DNA of 64,000 nt from Thermoactinospora rubra (GTDB lineage: Bacteria; Actinomycetota; Actinomycetes; Streptosporangiales; Streptosporangiaceae): positions 157,829-221,828 of the forward strand of contig NZ_KZ084330.1 of the NCBI RefSeq assembly GCF_002093975.1, written 5' to 3'. Both the position numbers and the translations under genes were made by a program. Positions 52,835 through 61,145 of the stretch are shown here, piece by piece. The notes under the pieces were generated by a model. The model worked only from the letters and a program-made list of their open reading frames with translations, did no database searches and was not told the DNA's origin. Each line of letters opens with the position of its first letter. The first letter of the stretch is position 1.

Positions 52835-53973
52835 AGATCCTGGCCGTCGCCGACTCCGACTCCTACCTGAAGTGGGCGGCCTGCCTGCTCGACGACCTGC
52901 CCTCCGGCTGCCGGACCGAGCTCGCCGTCGTGCGCACGCCCATCGCGCCCTCGCCCGCGCAGATCGCCGCCGCCGTGGGGGACCGGCCCGCGCCGCCGGT
53001 GCTGTCCGCCCGCGCGCTGCGGCGTACGGCGGAGCGGATGCGGCCCGACGCGATCCTCGTGGCCTGCACCGGCCCGGTCGTGGACGTGCTGGTGTCGCAG
53101 ACGTTCAAGGACCTGCGCACGGTGTTCGTCACCGGCCTGCCGGGCATCGCGGTGCCCGCCTCCGAGCCGGCCTGGCGCTACCGCAGCGGCTGCCACCTGT
53201 TCGTCGCCCACAGCGGCAGGGAGGTGGCCGAGTTCCAGGCGCTGGCCGAGCGGCTGGGTGGGGGCGGCGCGGTGGGCCTGGCCCGGCTGCCGTTCCTGCG
53301 CCGGGCGGGCGAGCGGGTGGCCAAGGACCGGGTCGTGTTCGCCACCCAGGCCAAGGTGCCCAGGCGGCGCGAGGAGCGCGAGCGCATCCTGCTGGCGCTG
53401 GCCCGGCTCGCCGAGGCCCGCCCCGAGCTGGACGTCGTGGTCAAGCTGCGCGCGCTGGAGGGCGAGCGGCAGACCCACAACGAGCGCCTGCCGTACCCGC
53501 GGCTGTGGCGGGAGCTGGGCGAGCCGGGCCGGCTGCGGTTCGCGGCCGGGCCGATGGGCGAGCACCTCGCGTCGGCGGCGGGCCTGGTCACGGTCAGCTC
53601 CACGGCGGCGCTGGAGGCCATCGCCTGGGGCGTGCCGGTGCTGGTGCTGGAGGACTTCGGCGTGAGCGCCGAGATGATCAACCTGGTGTTCGAGGGCAGC
53701 GGGCTGCTCGGCACGCTGGAGGACCTGGCCGAGGGCGACTTCCGGCACCCCGACGCGGCCTGGTGCGAGGCCAACTACTTCCAGCAGGGCAGCGACTGGG
53801 TGGCGCTGCTGACCGCGCTGGTGACCGGGCCGCGCGGCCGGGCCCGCTCGCTGCTGGACGGGCCCGGCCACGCGGCGGCCCGCCGCCGGGCCCGGCTGCG
53901 GGTGGAGGTGCCGCCGCGCCTGCTGCGGGCCGGCTACCGCGCCAAGCGGAACGCCACTCGCCTGTTCAGGTGA
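52831..53973 (+). CDS. Putative glycosyltransferase (DUF6716-like)
   Basis: A 380-residue protein starting MKILAVADSDSYLKWA, typical of an actinobacterial family annotated as putative glycosyltransferase (DUF6716). The C-terminal half looks like a GT-B nucleotide-sugar domain: VFATQAKVPRRREER, VVVKLRALEGE, then VTVSSTAALEAIAWGVPVLVLEDFG. The last part resembles KpsS/SpsB-type capsule enzymes. It is coupled by a 4-base overlap to the gene before and converges with the polysialyltransferase-like gene, overlapping it by eight bases. Confidence 0.75.
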   Translation: MKILAVADSDSYLKWAACLLDDLPSGCRTELAVVRTPIAPSPAQIAAAVGDRPAPPVLSARALRRTAERMRPDAILVACTGPVVDVLVSQTFKDLRTVFVTGLPGIAVPASEPAWRYRSGCHLFVAHSGREVAEFQALAERLGGGGAVGLARLPFLRRAGERVAKDRVVFATQAKVPRRREERERILLALARLAEARPELDVVVKLRALEGERQTHNERLPYPRLWRELGEPGRLRFAAGPMGEHLASAAGLVTVSSTAALEAIAWGVPVLVLEDFGVSAEMINLVFEGSGLLGTLEDLAEGDFRHPDAAWCEANYFQQGSDWVALLTALVTGPRGRARSLLDGPGHAAARRRARLRVEVPPRLLRAGYRAKRNATRLFR

Positions 53974-55222
53974 TCGCCCTGGCCAGGCGGCGGCGGATGC
54001 GCGCCAGCGTGCCCGGCCGGGGCGCCAGCTCCACCGCCGCCAGCCGCTGCCGCTTGAAGTACCTGTCCTGGCCGTGCCGCCGCAGGTAGGCGGCGGCGTC
54101 CGCCCGCAGGCCGGGATGGGCCTCCGGCTGCATGCAGTACCCGACGGCCCGCACCAGCGCGCCGAGGTCGGCCTGCGGCGGGTCGGCGAGCGAGCCGTCC
54201 TCCGCCAGCCGCGGGAACAGCGCGTCGGCGATCGTGGCCGGGATCCGGTTGCTGTTCTCGTACGGCTTGAGCCGCTCCAGCACCAGGCCGGTCCCGCAGG
54301 TGGCGACCGGCAGGCCGTAGAAGGTCCGCGCGGTCGCCAGGCCGGTGGAGAAGCAGCCCGTCACCAGCTTGGGCGGCGCCACGGCGAAGCACACCTCGGC
54401 GGGCACGGTCTCGTCCGGCACCACCAGGTGCGTCCCGGCCTCCTCGGCGGCGCGCCGCATCAGCCGGATCTGCCGCCGCCCCGAGGAGGGATGCGGCTTG
54501 AACGCCACGCTCCGGCAGCCGCGCGCCGCCAGCCCGCGCAGCAGGGCGAGGCAGATCCCGGCCTCCTCCTCGTCGGTGAGCAGGTCCAGGGCCGACAGGT
54601 ACTGGCCCAGGATCATCGCCTCGGCCGCGGGCGGCTCGGGCAGCGTGTCGGCCACCTGCTCGACCACCCGCAGGAACGCCGGGCCCGACAGGCTCTCGGC
54701 GGCCACGCCGTACTCGGTCAGCAGCAGCGGCTCCAGCCCCGGCACCAGGTCCAGGTGGAGCAGGCGGGTGATGCGGCGGAAGATGTCGGCCGGCAGCGGG
54801 TCGCGGGTGGGGCCGTAGCTCATCAGGCCGTCGGCGTAGACGGTGATCGGGCAGTCGCGGATCAGCCCGGCGATCGTCCGCGCGGGCGGCACGGCGATCG
54901 ACTCCAGGACCAGCTCCTCGACCCCGTCCAGGCGCAGGCGCGCCGCCAGCAGCCGCTCCAGCATGGGCACCTCGATCACGCGGGCCCGCCAGTCGGAGGG
55001 GTGCAGCGGGGCGATCAGCTCGTTCCAGGAGACCACCTCGTCGAAGCGCGACCGCAGCGCCGCGAACCCGGGCGCCTGGTCGACCGGCAGCACCGTTTCG
55101 GGGACGGCGGCGTTGGTCGAGACGATCAGCAGGCTCCGCCCGGAGCCGAAGCGGCCCTCGTCGATGCCCGCGGCCAGCGTCATGGCCCCGAACAGCGAGG
55201 AGGCGTAGTAGACGGTCGTCAC
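53966..55222 (-). CDS. Polysialyltransferase-like protein (POLYST family)
   Basis: A 418-residue protein resembling bacterial alpha-2,8-polysialyltransferases. The acidic motif is VYADGLMSYGP, the basic motif is FKPHPSSGRR and the Ser/Thr motif is CFSTGLATARTFYG, matching the D/E-D/E-G, HP and S elements that these enzymes need. It would polymerise or transfer a CMP-activated nonulosonic acid. The N-terminus VYYASSLFGAMTLAAGI fits the nucleotide-binding fold. The GTG start overlaps the stop of the GT2 gene by 4 bases. Confidence 0.8.
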   Translation of the reverse strand: MTTVYYASSLFGAMTLAAGIDEGRFGSGRSLLIVSTNAAVPETVLPVDQAPGFAALRSRFDEVVSWNELIAPLHPSDWRARVIEVPMLERLLAARLRLDGVEELVLESIAVPPARTIAGLIRDCPITVYADGLMSYGPTRDPLPADIFRRITRLLHLDLVPGLEPLLLTEYGVAAESLSGPAFLRVVEQVADTLPEPPAAEAMILGQYLSALDLLTDEEEAGICLALLRGLAARGCRSVAFKPHPSSGRRQIRLMRRAAEEAGTHLVVPDETVPAEVCFAVAPPKLVTGCFSTGLATARTFYGLPVATCGTGLVLERLKPYENSNRIPATIADALFPRLAEDGSLADPPQADLGALVRAVGYCMQPEAHPGLRADAAAYLRRHGQDRYFKRQRLAAVELAPRPGTLARIRRRLARAIT

Positions 55223-56190
55223 AGCGGGTCCTCCCGGTCGCGCCTGACGCGGGGGCTCGGCGGGAGCTCCGGCACCAGCGTCCGCAGCGCCGCCTCGCGC
55301 TCGGGCGCCATCCCCGCCGCCGAGGCCGCCACCAGGTCCGGCGGTAGCCTCCTGACCATGTCGGCGCCGCGCTCGCGGAAACGGGCCCGCAGCGCGGGGG
55401 TGAAGCGCTCCTCCAGCGTCAGATGGTGGGCCAGCAGCGCGCAGAAGTTGCGCACCGCCTTGGGCAGGTAGACGTCCTCGACGTCCTTGAACACCAGCTC
55501 GAAGGCGTCGAAGAAGTGCAGCTGGCGCTCGTCGCCCACCTGGGTCAGCGACCCGGCCACCTGGCGGCGGTAGAACAGCCCGGCCAGGGGGACGGCGGCG
55601 AAGGAGACGGCCTCCCGGTGCAGCCGCCAGATCCACGGCCGGTCCTCGGCGGTGTGCAGCGAGCCGGGGAAGCGCAGCAGGTCGCCCAGGGACCTGCGGT
55701 AGATCCCCGCCCAGGCGTAGGGGTAGTCGACCATCGTTTTCACGCCCGCGGGCAGGATGTGGTCGCGCGGGTCGAGCACCACGCCCCGCCGCGCCACCGG
55801 GGCGCGGTGCACGACCCGCTTGCGTCCCTCGGCCTGCACGTGGTCGACGCGCACGAAGTCGCAGCCGAGGGCGTCGATGGCCTCGACCAGCCGCGCCAGG
55901 TAGCCGGGCGCGAGCCAGTCGTCGCCGTCCATGTACGTCACGTACTGCCCGCCGGCCAGGGCCAGCCCGGCGTTGCGGGCGTCGGCCAGCCCCACGGGCG
56001 TGTCGTGGTTGAGCAGGTGCAGCCCCGGCAGGCCGCAGTCCTCGACGATCTCCCGCGTGGCGTCGGCGGAGCCGTCGTTGACCACGATGACCTCGAAGTC
56101 GCCGCGGGCGTTGCGGGCCAGCGAGGCGAGCGCGTCGGGCAGGTAGCGCTCGCCGTCGCGGACGGGCACGATCACCGACAGCTTGACCAT
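55219..56190 (-). CDS. Family 2 glycosyltransferase
   Basis: A 323-residue GT-A enzyme. The N-terminal LSVIVPVRDGERYLPDALASL, the VNDGSADAT loop and the DxD-type motif YMDGDDWLAPGYL are clear. The C-terminal half is helical. It has no membrane helices. Its ATG overlaps the stop of the trifunctional nonulosonate gene (TGATG), so it probably adds a sugar or linker residue to the same polymer. Confidence 0.9.
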   Translation of the reverse strand: MVKLSVIVPVRDGERYLPDALASLARNARGDFEVIVVNDGSADATREIVEDCGLPGLHLLNHDTPVGLADARNAGLALAGGQYVTYMDGDDWLAPGYLARLVEAIDALGCDFVRVDHVQAEGRKRVVHRAPVARRGVVLDPRDHILPAGVKTMVDYPYAWAGIYRRSLGDLLRFPGSLHTAEDRPWIWRLHREAVSFAAVPLAGLFYRRQVAGSLTQVGDERQLHFFDAFELVFKDVEDVYLPKAVRNFCALLAHHLTLEERFTPALRARFRERGADMVRRLPPDLVAASAAGMAPEREAALRTLVPELPPSPRVRRDREDPL

Positions 56191-58229
56191 CAGACGGTGA
56201 CGCGGCGCAGCCGGGCCTTGGGGGCCTCCTCGCCGGGGAAGACGCGCTTGATGCCGTCGCCCAGCGCCTGCTCGATGATCCGGATGTCGCGCACCAGGTG
56301 CTCCAGGCCGTTCGGCTCCAGCGAGGCGGCGTGGTCGGAGCCCCACATGGTCCGGTCCAGCGTGATGTGCCGCTCCACCGCGACCGCGCCCAGCGTCACC
56401 GCGGCCAGCGAGATCTGCAGGCCGCGCTCGTGACCCGAGTAGCCGACCGGCACGCCGTACCTCTCCTTGAGCGTGATGATCGCGCGGAGGTTGGCCTCCT
56501 CGGGCGGCAGCGGGTAGGTGGACGTGGCGTGCATCATGATCAGCCGGTCGGTGCCGAGGATCTCCACGGCCCGGTCGATCTCCTGGAGCGTGGACATGCC
56601 GGTCGACAGGATGACCGGCTTGCCGGTCGCCGCCAGCGCCCGCAGCAGCTCGTGGTCGGCGACGCTGGCCGAGGCGACCTTGTGCACGGGCACGTCCAGC
56701 CGCTCCAGGAACTCCACCGACGGCACGTCCCACGGCGAGGCGAACCACTGCAGCCCGCGCTTGTAGGCGTGCGTGGCGATCTGCTCGTACTCCTCCCGGC
56801 CGAACTCGGTCCGGATCTTGTACTCCAGGTAGGTCATCTCGCCCCAGGGCGTCTGCCGGATCTGGTCGCGCTGCTCGGCCGGCACGCAGATCTCGGGCGT
56901 GCGCTTCTGGAACTTCACCGCCTGGCAGCCCGCCTCGGCCGCCACATCGATCAGCCGCTTGGCGATCTCGACGTCGCCGTTGTGGTTGATGCCGATCTCG
57001 GCGATCACGTACACCGGCTGGCCGTCGCCGACGAGCACGTCGCCGATGGCCACCGGGCCCAGGTGCGGCCTGCTGACGGCGACGGGCGCCAGCGGCCGCT
57101 CCGGCCGCGCCGCCAGGATCCGGTCGCACAGCTCGCGTACGGCTCCCGCCCCGCCCGGCCGCGACAGCACCACCCGCGCCGCCGCCCTGACCTTGGGGTG
57201 CGCGTCCGGCACCGCGACCGGCCAGCCCACCAGCCCCATCGGCCCCAGGTCGTTGACGTCGTTGCCGACGTAGGCCACCCGCGCCGGGTCCAGCTTCTCG
57301 ATGGCCAGCCAGTCGCGCAGCACCGTCCGCTTGTCGGTGAGCCCCTGCAGCACCGGCACGCCCAGCTTGCGCGCCCTGGCCGACACCACCGGGTTCTGCT
57401 CGGTCGACATGACCAGCACCTTCACCCCGGCCCGCTTCAGCAGCGACACGCCCATCCCGTCCGAGCGGCTCACCAGCACCATCTCGCGGCCCTCGGAGTC
57501 GACGTAGGCGCGGTCGTCGGTGTGCACGCCGTCGAAGTCGGTGATCACCGCGTCCACGTCGATCGGTTCCGGCACCGCCGCGAACGGCGCCAGCGCGCGG
57601 GCCATCTCCAGGTCCTCGGGCGTGTCGATCTCCAGCGCGTGCCTGGCCGGGACCTCCTGCACGGCCACCTCGCCGAAGAAGCGGTGCCCGTGCTCGCGCA
57701 GCCCCGCCGTCCGCATGACGTAGAAGGCGCCGGTCTCGCGGAACTGCGGCTCGCGGTCCTGGCGGCGCGGCCGGTCGGCCGGGTCGTGGTTGACGCCCGC
57801 GCCCGCCGTCGTCCACAGGAACTCGTGCGTCGGCGTGCCGGAGAACACCACGTCCGCCTCGCCGTCCAGCACCCTGCGCACGGCCGCGTCCAGGTCGCCC
57901 GGGTCGATGAACGCGCTGGTGCACTGGACCAGCAGCACCACGCCGGGATCGTCGCCGAGCTGGTCGAGCGCGTGCAGCACCGCCGACTCGCTGCTCGCCT
58001 CTGGCCCGCTCAGCTCGGTGGGCCGCTCGATCACCGCCGCCCCCTCCTCGCGCGCGACCTGGGCGATGCCGGCGTGGTCGGTGCTCACCACCACCTCGTC
58101 GATCAGCTTGGCACGCAGGCACGACCGCACCGCGCGGGCGACGAGCGGCACGCCGCCCACCGGGGCGAGGTTCTTCAGAGGAACGCCCGCCGAACCTCCG
58201 CGGGCGGGAATGACGGCCAGGACCTTCAC
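56190..58229 (-). CDS. Trifunctional nonulosonate enzyme: CMP-sialate synthetase, HAD phosphatase and NeuB-type synthase fused
   Basis: A 679-residue fusion. Residues 1-222 are a CMP-acylneuraminate cytidylyltransferase (VIPARGGSAGVPLKN). Residues 225-375 are a KdsC-like HAD phosphatase with all catalytic groups: Asp231 and Asp233 in DFDGVHTD, Ser/Thr in VMSTEQN, Lys300 and GNDVNDLGPM. Residues 395-679 are a NeuB-type synthase (EIGINHNGDVEIAKRLIDVA, KFQKRTPE, STGMST, GYSGHERG), lacking the usual C-terminal SAF domain. Together they would make a 9-phosphate from a hexose 6-phosphate and PEP, remove phosphate and form the CMP-sugar. No NeuC epimerase gene is present, which favours Kdn over Neu5Ac. 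GTG start with GGGAG five bases upstream. Confidence 0.88.
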   Translation of the reverse strand: MKVLAVIPARGGSAGVPLKNLAPVGGVPLVARAVRSCLRAKLIDEVVVSTDHAGIAQVAREEGAAVIERPTELSGPEASSESAVLHALDQLGDDPGVVLLVQCTSAFIDPGDLDAAVRRVLDGEADVVFSGTPTHEFLWTTAGAGVNHDPADRPRRQDREPQFRETGAFYVMRTAGLREHGHRFFGEVAVQEVPARHALEIDTPEDLEMARALAPFAAVPEPIDVDAVITDFDGVHTDDRAYVDSEGREMVLVSRSDGMGVSLLKRAGVKVLVMSTEQNPVVSARARKLGVPVLQGLTDKRTVLRDWLAIEKLDPARVAYVGNDVNDLGPMGLVGWPVAVPDAHPKVRAAARVVLSRPGGAGAVRELCDRILAARPERPLAPVAVSRPHLGPVAIGDVLVGDGQPVYVIAEIGINHNGDVEIAKRLIDVAAEAGCQAVKFQKRTPEICVPAEQRDQIRQTPWGEMTYLEYKIRTEFGREEYEQIATHAYKRGLQWFASPWDVPSVEFLERLDVPVHKVASASVADHELLRALAATGKPVILSTGMSTLQEIDRAVEILGTDRLIMMHATSTYPLPPEEANLRAIITLKERYGVPVGYSGHERGLQISLAAVTLGAVAVERHITLDRTMWGSDHAASLEPNGLEHLVRDIRIIEQALGDGIKRVFPGEEAPKARLRRVTV

Positions 58230-58320
58230 AGTGGCTCCCTTCGAGGTGCCCCCTTACGAGGTGCCACGGAAACCTAGCCTCGCAATCCGACCGGCCCGCG
58301 TGTCCGGGCTGAACGACCCG

Positions 58321-59004
58321 TTAACTCTCCGTGGTGATCCGGTAGAGCAGCTCGGGCCTGCCCACCCCGCCGTACTGCGGCACGCGCGCCGCCACCCCGG
58401 TCTCCACCAGGTGCTCCAGGTATCGCCTGGCCGTCACCCGCGACACCCCCACCGCCTGCCCCACGGCCTGCGCGGACAGCCCCCCGGGGGTACGGCGCAG
58501 CCGCGCGGTCACGGCGTCGAGCGTGTCCTGCGTCATGCCCTTGGGCAGGGCCGTCGCGCTCGCGCCGCGCAGCCCCGCCAGCGCCCTGTCCACCTCGCCC
58601 TGCCCGGCGACCTGGCCTTCCGTCGCCCTGAACGCGGCATAGCGGGTGAGCTTCTCGTTCAGTGTCGCGAACGTGAACGGCTTGAGCAGGTACTGGGCGA
58701 CGCCCATCGACACGGCCGAGCGCACCATCGCCAGGTCGCGCGCCGAGGTCACCGCGATCACGTCGCAGGCCAGCCCGGCGGCCTTGATGGCGCGGCAGAC
58801 GTCCAGGCCGTGCATGTCGGGCAGGTAGAAGTCCAGCAGGACCAGGTCGACGGGGGTGTGCCGGAGGAAGCGCAGCGCCTCGCGCCCGGACCGCGCAACG
58901 CCGGCGACCCGGAAGCCCGGCACGCGCTCGACGTAGATCCGGTTGGCCTCGGCGGTGATCTCCTCGTCCTCGACGACCAGCACCGCGATCGTCTGCTCAG
59001 GCAC
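58321..59004 (-). CDS. CitB/DcuR-type response regulator
   Basis: A 227-residue response regulator. The receiver has VVEDEEI and the phosphoacceptor Asp58 in VLLDFYLPDMHG; Lys in LLKPF completes the site. The C-terminal helix-turn-helix (LSAQAVGQAVGVSRVTARRYLEHLVETG) is that of the CitB/DcuR group. Its kinase is the CitA/DcuS-like protein at 59.5-61.0 kb, separated by an opposite-strand lipoprotein gene. It likely activates the dicarboxylate symporter gene at 61.1 kb. The GTG start is assumed. Confidence 0.93.
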   Translation of the reverse strand: MPEQTIAVLVVEDEEITAEANRIYVERVPGFRVAGVARSGREALRFLRHTPVDLVLLDFYLPDMHGLDVCRAIKAAGLACDVIAVTSARDLAMVRSAVSMGVAQYLLKPFTFATLNEKLTRYAAFRATEGQVAGQGEVDRALAGLRGASATALPKGMTQDTLDAVTARLRRTPGGLSAQAVGQAVGVSRVTARRYLEHLVETGVAARVPQYGGVGRPELLYRITTES

Positions 59005-59063
59005 GAGGTCACCCTACCCGCGCTGGGGTGAACCGTTCAGGGCCCGCGCTCCGTCACAGGAGC

Positions 59064-59531
59064 ATGCGATGTCGCGTGCTTGCGCCGGTGGTCCTGTGCG
59101 TCCTGCTGTCCGGCTGTGAGAAGGACTGCACGCTCGTGGGCGCGCCCGCCGGCGTCTCCCTGCATGTCGAGGCTCCCGTCGCCGCGCGGGCGGACACGGC
59201 CGAGCTGACCGTGTGCTGGGACGGCGCCTGCCGTACACCGCAGGTCGTCCTGACGCCGGGCAGCGCGCCGGTCTCCTCCGGCTGCACGGGCGAGGCCTGC
59301 GCGGCTTCCATGCGGCCCACCGGGGACAAGCACGGGTTCGGAGATGTCGCCGGGCTGCCGAAGAAGCCGGTCGAGGTCCGGCTGCGCCTCCGCGACGCCG
59401 AAGGCCGTGCCGTGGTGGACACGCGGCTGGAGGTGACGCCCGAGGCGGTCTACCCCAACGGGCGCGACTGCGGCGAGGCGGGGCCGCAGGCCAAGGTGAT
59501 CGTCGAGGGGGACGGGCGCGTCCACGGCTGA
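59064..59531 (+). CDS. Small Cys-containing lipoprotein of unknown function
   Basis: A 155-residue protein with signal peptide and lipobox VLLSGC. The mature part has six further cysteines in two pairs and a third set (CEKDC, VCWDGAC, CTGEAC), suggesting disulfides, and beta-rich sequence RLRLRDAEGRAVVDTRLEV. No family recognised. It lies on the opposite strand between the response regulator and kinase genes. AGGAG lies only one base before the ATG, so the true start is uncertain; GTG 59076 is an alternative. Confidence 0.7.
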   Translation: MRCRVLAPVVLCVLLSGCEKDCTLVGAPAGVSLHVEAPVAARADTAELTVCWDGACRTPQVVLTPGSAPVSSGCTGEACAASMRPTGDKHGFGDVAGLPKKPVEVRLRLRDAEGRAVVDTRLEVTPEAVYPNGRDCGEAGPQAKVIVEGDGRVHG

Positions 59532-59539
59532 CCGGAGGC

Positions 59540-61045
59540 TCAGGACGACCGCCGTCGCGGGAGCCGTACGGTGAACACCGCTCCCCGGCCGGAGGTCACC
59601 TCGATCGTGCCGCCCAGCCTGCGCACCGCGCGGCCGACCATCGCCAGCCCCAGGCCGCGGCCGTCGCCCTTGGTCGTCCAGCCCTTCTCGAACGCCTCCG
59701 GCGAGGGCAGGCCGGGGCCGTCGTCGGCGACGCGGATGAGCAGCGAGTCGCCCTCGGCCCGCACCAGCACCTCCACCTTGGCCGTCGCCGCCTCGATGGC
59801 GTTGTCCACCAGGTTGCCGACGATCGTGACGAGGTCGCTCGCGCCCTCGACCGTGTCGGGCAGTTCGCTGTCCTCGCTGATCGACAGCTCCACGCCCCGC
59901 TCGGCCGCCTCGGCGCTCTTGCCCAGCAGCAGCGCGGCCAGCACGGGTTCGCGGACCGAGCCCATGACCCGGTCGGTGAGCTCCTGGGCGGCCTTGAGCT
60001 CGGCGGTGGCGAAGGCCACGGCCTGCTCGGTACGGCCCAGCTCGACCAGCGTGATCACGGTGTGCAGGCGGTTGGCGGCCTCGTGGGCGGCGGCGCGCAG
60101 GGAGTCGGCGAAGCCGCGCTCCAGGTCCAGCTGGCCGGCCAGCGCCTGCAGCTCCGTGTGGTCCCGCAGCGTGAGGACCGTGCCCAGGCGGCTGGGCGCC
60201 CTGGTGACGGCGAGCACGCGGTCGCCGGCCAGGCGGATCTCGTCCTCCCGCGCCGGTTCGACGGCCCAGGGCAGCCCCAGCTCGGCGACCTGCCGGCCCT
60301 CGGCGTCGGCCGGCAGGCCGAGCAGCGCGCGGGCCGCGTCGTTGCACAGAATGAGCCTGCCGTCCTCGCCCACCAGCAGCAGGCCCTCCCGCACGGTGTG
60401 CAGGATCGCGTCGTGGTGGTCGTGGATGCGGGCCAGCTCCACCGGGCCCAGGCCGTGGGTCTGGCGGCGCAGCCGCGCACCCACCAGCCACGTCCCGCCC
60501 GCGCCCACCGCCAGGCCCAGCGCGGCGATCAGGCCCGTCCAGGCGATCTGCTCGCGCAGCCGGGCGGTGATCTTCTCGACCGTGATGCCGGCGCTGACCA
60601 GCGCGACGATCCGCCCTCCCGACCACACGGGCGTCACCGCGCGCACCGAGGGGCCGAGCGTGCCGGTGTAGGTCTCGGTGAACGTCTCCCCGCGCAGCGC
60701 GGGCTCGATGTGGCCGAGGAACCGCCTGCCGATCTGGGCGGGGTTGGGGTGGGTGTACCGGCGGCCCGAGGTGTCCATGATGGTGATGAAGTCGACGCCC
60801 GTGGCCCTTCTGATCCCCTCCGCGTACGGCTGGAGCCGCACGCTCGGGTCGGGCAGCCCGAGCGCGTCGAGCACGTCGGGCGAGGCGGCCACGCTGGTGG
60901 CCACGGCGCGAGCCGTACCCGCCGCCTCCTCATCCAGCACGTCGTGCACCTGGGCCAGCGCGAGCACCGCGCCGCCGGTCACGGTCACCGCCACGACCAG
61001 CAGCTGGAGGGCCAGCATCTGGGCGGCGAGGCTCCAGCGTCTCAC
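59540..61045 (-). CDS. CitA/DcuS-family sensor histidine kinase
   Basis: A 501-residue sensor. Two membrane helices flank an extracytoplasmic PDC/PAS domain (about 40-165) with FITIMDTSGRRYTHPNPAQIGRRF, typical of citrate and C4-dicarboxylate sensors. A cytoplasmic PAS domain follows, then the phosphoacceptor segment AAHEAANRLHTVITLVELGR with His321, and a HATPase (GNLVDNAIEAA, DDGPGLP). GTG 61045 was chosen because GGAGGGAGGGG lies just upstream. It is divergent from the dicarboxylate symporter gene, which supports a role in sensing dicarboxylates. Confidence 0.94.
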   Translation of the reverse strand: MRRWSLAAQMLALQLLVVAVTVTGGAVLALAQVHDVLDEEAAGTARAVATSVAASPDVLDALGLPDPSVRLQPYAEGIRRATGVDFITIMDTSGRRYTHPNPAQIGRRFLGHIEPALRGETFTETYTGTLGPSVRAVTPVWSGGRIVALVSAGITVEKITARLREQIAWTGLIAALGLAVGAGGTWLVGARLRRQTHGLGPVELARIHDHHDAILHTVREGLLLVGEDGRLILCNDAARALLGLPADAEGRQVAELGLPWAVEPAREDEIRLAGDRVLAVTRAPSRLGTVLTLRDHTELQALAGQLDLERGFADSLRAAAHEAANRLHTVITLVELGRTEQAVAFATAELKAAQELTDRVMGSVREPVLAALLLGKSAEAAERGVELSISEDSELPDTVEGASDLVTIVGNLVDNAIEAATAKVEVLVRAEGDSLLIRVADDGPGLPSPEAFEKGWTTKGDGRGLGLAMVGRAVRRLGGTIEVTSGRGAVFTVRLPRRRSS

Positions 61046-61084
61046 AGCCGACCCCTCCCTCCGGTGAACGAAACTTACGCAATA

Positions 61085-61098
61085 GTGACCTGCGTCAC
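61085..61098. promoter_or_regulatory. CRP-like site between kinase and symporter genes
   Basis: GTGA, six bases, TCAC is the core of the cAMP receptor protein consensus. It lies in the 100-base divergent intergenic region, 47 bases before the symporter start, also bracketed by an ATAGTG/CACTAT inverted repeat (61083-61088, 61110-61115). Confidence 0.55.
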
Positions 61099-61145
61099 GC
61101 TCGCGGCGCACTATCCCGAATCATCCACTAGCAGCGGGAGTGCCC

